Shown here: positions 4,981 to 6,985 of the stretch, in pieces
How positions within the stretch are numbered: position 1 is the stretch's first letter
Layout of the letters: every line of letters begins with the position of its first letter
Source of the DNA: Croceibacterium_A sp966112795
GTDB taxonomy: Bacteria; Pseudomonadota; Alphaproteobacteria; Sphingomonadales; Sphingomonadaceae
Length of the DNA: 6,985 bases
Assembly: GCA_966112795.1 (NCBI GenBank)
Contig: CBHWED010000180.1
Span: forward strand, 1-6,985
Reading direction: 5' to 3'
Notes under the pieces: generated by a model
Told to the model about the DNA's origin: nothing
Database searches by the model: none
Seen by the model: only the letters and a program-made list of their open reading frames with translations
Made by a program: the position numbers and the translations under genes

Positions 4981-6371
4981 GGGTTCGGGCTCCGGCAGCG
5001 CTCGGCCGGTGTGCCGGGCGTCTCGGGTATCGAGGCGACAAGCGCCTTCACGGCGGCCGCATGGCCGGCGAGCAGGTTCGTGGCGGGGAACAGCTCGAGC
5101 CGCCGGCACGGTGCGAAACCGTTCGGTTCCGCCCAGTATCCGTTGGCGTCGAGAAAGATCTCGGCGGCGAGGCCGAGCGTCCAGCCGTTGGGCAAAGGCT
5201 TGACGATCTGGTCCGAAAGCGCGCCGCGGGTGGCCGTCCCGAAGTGGGCGACGTTCGGCAGGGCGCGCATCGCGGCCGTGAACGTCTCCCCCGCGCTGAC
5301 CGTGATGTCGCTGGTCAGCAGGTAGACCGGACCGAGGTAGCGTGCCCGCGGCGAGGGCTGGAGCACGAATGCCTGGGGCGGGGCATCGCTGCCCACGGCC
5401 GTCTTGGTGTAGATCACCCGCGGACGATCGGCGAACCGCGCGGCGAGCGCGCGTCCGACGAGGTCATAGCCGCCGCGATTGTTGCCGACATCGACGATGA
5501 CGGCGCGCGCAGTCGCGAAATCGGCCATCGCCTGGTCGAGCGCGGTGTCGAGGAGGGCAGCGTCCTCGCGTTCGCTGTCGCCGCCGAAGCCGCCCATGGT
5601 GACGAGGTTGAGATAGCCGACCCCGTCGACGACACCCCAGAAAAGCCGGTCGTTGAGCGCGGTGTGACCCGCGCCGCGCAGGAGCGTATCGGTCACGCCA
5701 GCCCGATAGGCGGCAAGCCAGGCGCGTTCGGCGTCGCGCGCCGATTGGCCGTCGCTCGCCGTCGCGCGGATCGCCGCGATGGTCGGCGCCTCGCCGGAGG
5801 CCAGCGATCGCTCCACGCCGTCGACCACCGCGCTCAGCTCCGCGTGCGGATCGTTCACGCCTTCGAGCATCGCCGCGAGCGCGTCGAACAAGTCTGCCTC
5901 GCTCGCGGGTTCGGGCCAGCGCTGTTGCACCGAGGCGAGCCGCGCCTCGGCATCGATGCCGCGCCGCTCGTAGGGGTAGTAGGCCGCGAGCGTCGCGGTC
6001 GCGAACCGCATGATGTCCCTGCGCGTCCATGGCGCGGTGCGCGTGCAGGCTTCGGGCAGGGACGCGAGACGCCGGAATTCGTAGTGTGTCGCGTCGCGCG
6101 CTCCGGCAAACAGCGCCCGGCCGTCTTCGCCGATGGCGACGACACGGAATTGCTCGTCGGGGTCGCGGCCGCGCGGGTCGCGCAGGCACAGGCCGGCGGC
6201 TTCATGGTAGAGCTGGAGACCGTCTTCGCCGACGGCCAGCAAGTAACCGTAGCCGTTCGAGCGCCACACGCCGCGCGCGTCCGGGGCCTCGGCCACCGGG
6301 GTAAACGAGGCCGCCTGGCCCGCAGCCGAGGCAGGCGCGGCAAGCAGCAGCAAGCCCGCAAGCACGCGCAT
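4977..6371 (-). CDS. Secreted S41-family serine peptidase homologue
   Basis: A protein of 464 residues from the ATG at 6371, 8 nt after the lpdA stop. The signal peptide is MRVLAGLLLLAAPASA, likely cut after residue 16, so the protein acts in the periplasm or outside the cell. There is no lipobox cysteine. A beta-rich N-terminal domain (about 20-110) of unknown type precedes a helical linker and the S41 core. Core landmarks are the NDPHAEL block (173-179, compare the DxHT histidine motif of tricorn-type S41 enzymes), VIVDVGNNRGG (291-301, equivalent to the family's D-x-R-x-N-x-GG), the proposed nucleophile Ser359 in TVSAGETF, and a GTATRGALSDQI block. I see no PDZ domain, unlike CtpA-type processing proteases. 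S41 enzymes degrade or process C-terminal peptides; activity here is inferred from the retained Ser and His. The frame is open for 161 codons further upstream, but that lies inside lpdA. Confidence 0.88.
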   Translation of the reverse strand: MRVLAGLLLLAAPASAAGQAASFTPVAEAPDARGVWRSNGYGYLLAVGEDGLQLYHEAAGLCLRDPRGRDPDEQFRVVAIGEDGRALFAGARDATHYEFRRLASLPEACTRTAPWTRRDIMRFATATLAAYYPYERRGIDAEARLASVQQRWPEPASEADLFDALAAMLEGVNDPHAELSAVVDGVERSLASGEAPTIAAIRATASDGQSARDAERAWLAAYRAGVTDTLLRGAGHTALNDRLFWGVVDGVGYLNLVTMGGFGGDSEREDAALLDTALDQAMADFATARAVIVDVGNNRGGYDLVGRALAARFADRPRVIYTKTAVGSDAPPQAFVLQPSPRARYLGPVYLLTSDITVSAGETFTAAMRALPNVAHFGTATRGALSDQIVKPLPNGWTLGLAAEIFLDANGYWAEPNGFAPCRRLELFPATNLLAGHAAAVKALVASIPETPGTPAERCRSPNP

Positions 6372-6379
6372 GCGTCGGC

Positions 6380-6985
6380 TCAGATGTGGATCGGCTTGCC
6401 CTGCACCGCCATCGCCGCTTCCTTGAGCGCTTCGGAATGCGTCGGGTGGGCGTGGCAGGTGTAGGCGATGTCCTCGCTGGTGGCGCCGAACTCCATCGCC
6501 TGCGCGGCCTGGGCGATCATCGTGCCGGCGACCGAGGCGACGATCCACACGCCGAGCACGCGGTCGGTCGCGGCGTCGGCGACGACCTTCACGAAGCCGT
6601 CGGGCTCGTGGTTGGTCTTGGCGCGGCTGTTGGCGAGCATCGGGAACTTGCCGACCTTGACCTCGCCCTTCTCCTTCGCCTGCTCCTCGGTGAGGCCGAC
6701 GCCGGCGATCTCGGGCATCGTGTAGACCACGCTCGGGATCACCGCGTGGTTCACGATGCCGGTCTGGCCGGCGATGTTCTCGGCCACCGCGATGCCTTCG
6801 TCCTCGGCCTTGTGTGCGAGCATTGGGCCGGGGATCACGTCGCCGATCGCCCACACGCCGTCGACCTTGGTGCGGAAGTCGTGGTCGGTCTCGATCTGGC
6901 CGCGCTTGTTGAGCTCGAGGCCGATCGCCTCAAGGCCGAGGCCCGCGGTGTTCGGGCGGCGGCCGATCGAGACCCGCACGCAGTC
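6380..6985 (-). CDS. lpdA: Dihydrolipoyl dehydrogenase, C-terminal part, 5' end outside window
   Basis: The frame is open to the right edge of the window, giving 201 visible residues. The GTG at 6979 is internal. This flavoprotein is the E3 subunit that reoxidises lipoamide in 2-oxoacid dehydrogenase complexes and the glycine cleavage system, using FAD and NAD+ in the cytoplasm. Visible are the VSIGRRPNT strand closing the NAD domain, the FAD-binding AIGDVIPGPMLAHKA (about 46-60), the interface strand VVYTMPEIAGVG, and the C-terminal dimerisation domain with the active-site HPTHSE (His180 and Glu185 of the fragment). The redox-active cysteine pair lies outside the window. Where many E3 proteins read GVHIIG..AGE, this one reads GVWIVASVAGTM, which I recall from sphingomonad homologues. 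First visible gene of an operon with the S41 and VOC genes. Confidence 0.95.
   Translation of the reverse strand, partial: DCVRVSIGRRPNTAGLGLEAIGLELNKRGQIETDHDFRTKVDGVWAIGDVIPGPMLAHKAEDEGIAVAENIAGQTGIVNHAVIPSVVYTMPEIAGVGLTEEQAKEKGEVKVGKFPMLANSRAKTNHEPDGFVKVVADAATDRVLGVWIVASVAGTMIAQAAQAMEFGATSEDIAYTCHAHPTHSEALKEAAMAVQGKPIHI

Noticed and set aside
4273..5325. Plus-strand open frame of 350 codons across the intergenic gap
   Set aside because: It would cross the palindromic repeat and run antisense to the VOC gene; composition is shadow-like with no ribosome binding site evidence.
4803..6464. Plus-strand open frame of 553 codons
   Set aside because: It is antisense to the well-supported VOC and S41 genes. 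The product is Arg/Gly/Ala-rich without a recognisable fold, and the opposite strand has clear motifs.
6372..6854. N-terminal extension of the S41 peptidase into lpdA
   Set aside because: The frame is open, but the bases encode the conserved lpdA C-terminus in another frame, and the ATG at 6371 gives a proper signal peptide.

Overview
This is a gene-dense, GC-rich chromosomal window that looks like an alphaproteobacterium, most likely of the order Sphingomonadales (Sphingomonas/Erythrobacter-like). The basis is strong GC bias at third codon positions, the sequence style of the dihydrolipoyl dehydrogenase C-terminus, and small exported Gly-rich proteins of a kind I associate with that order. 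The assignment is inference from recalled family resemblance, not a search. There are no tRNA or rRNA genes, CRISPR arrays, transposases or phage genes.

Left part, plus strand (1-2496). The 3' end of a prolyl oligopeptidase gene carries the complete Ser-Asp-His triad. It is followed by a terminator hairpin embedded in a longer palindromic intergenic repeat. Next come two adjacent genes for small secreted proteins (1194-1781 and 1888-2496). They appear to be diverged paralogues: both have a signal peptide, a Gly/Ala-rich hydrophobic segment after an Ile-Asp-x-x-Asp-Val motif, and two equivalent cysteines. The first is Gly/Tyr/Asn-rich and the second has a His-rich metal-binding-like stretch. 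The region upstream of the first contains regularly spaced inverted and direct half-sites and a hairpin that overlaps its ribosome binding site.

Middle part, minus strand (4477 down to 2493). A likely operon reads: conserved protein of unknown function, then a PepSY-type two-helix membrane protein, then a TRIC/UPF0126 (YadS-like) seven-helix channel protein. The last two overlap as ATGA. It has a plausible sigma-70 promoter and a leader of about 170 nt with hairpins and a possible short ORF. The channel gene converges with the second secreted-protein gene, and both stop codons lie in one CTAG tetramer.

Right part, minus strand (6985 down to 4561). The C-terminal third or more of dihydrolipoyl dehydrogenase (lpdA) is followed after 8 nt by a secreted S41-type serine peptidase homologue. 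That gene overlaps a VOC/glyoxalase-fold protein by ATGA. A second copy of the palindromic repeat lies just past the end of this operon, at 4484-4550.

No recognised defence, mobile or biosynthetic system is present. The points most worth a second look are the dispersed palindromic repeat, the paralogous secreted pair with its structured upstream region, and the structured leader at 4274-4443.
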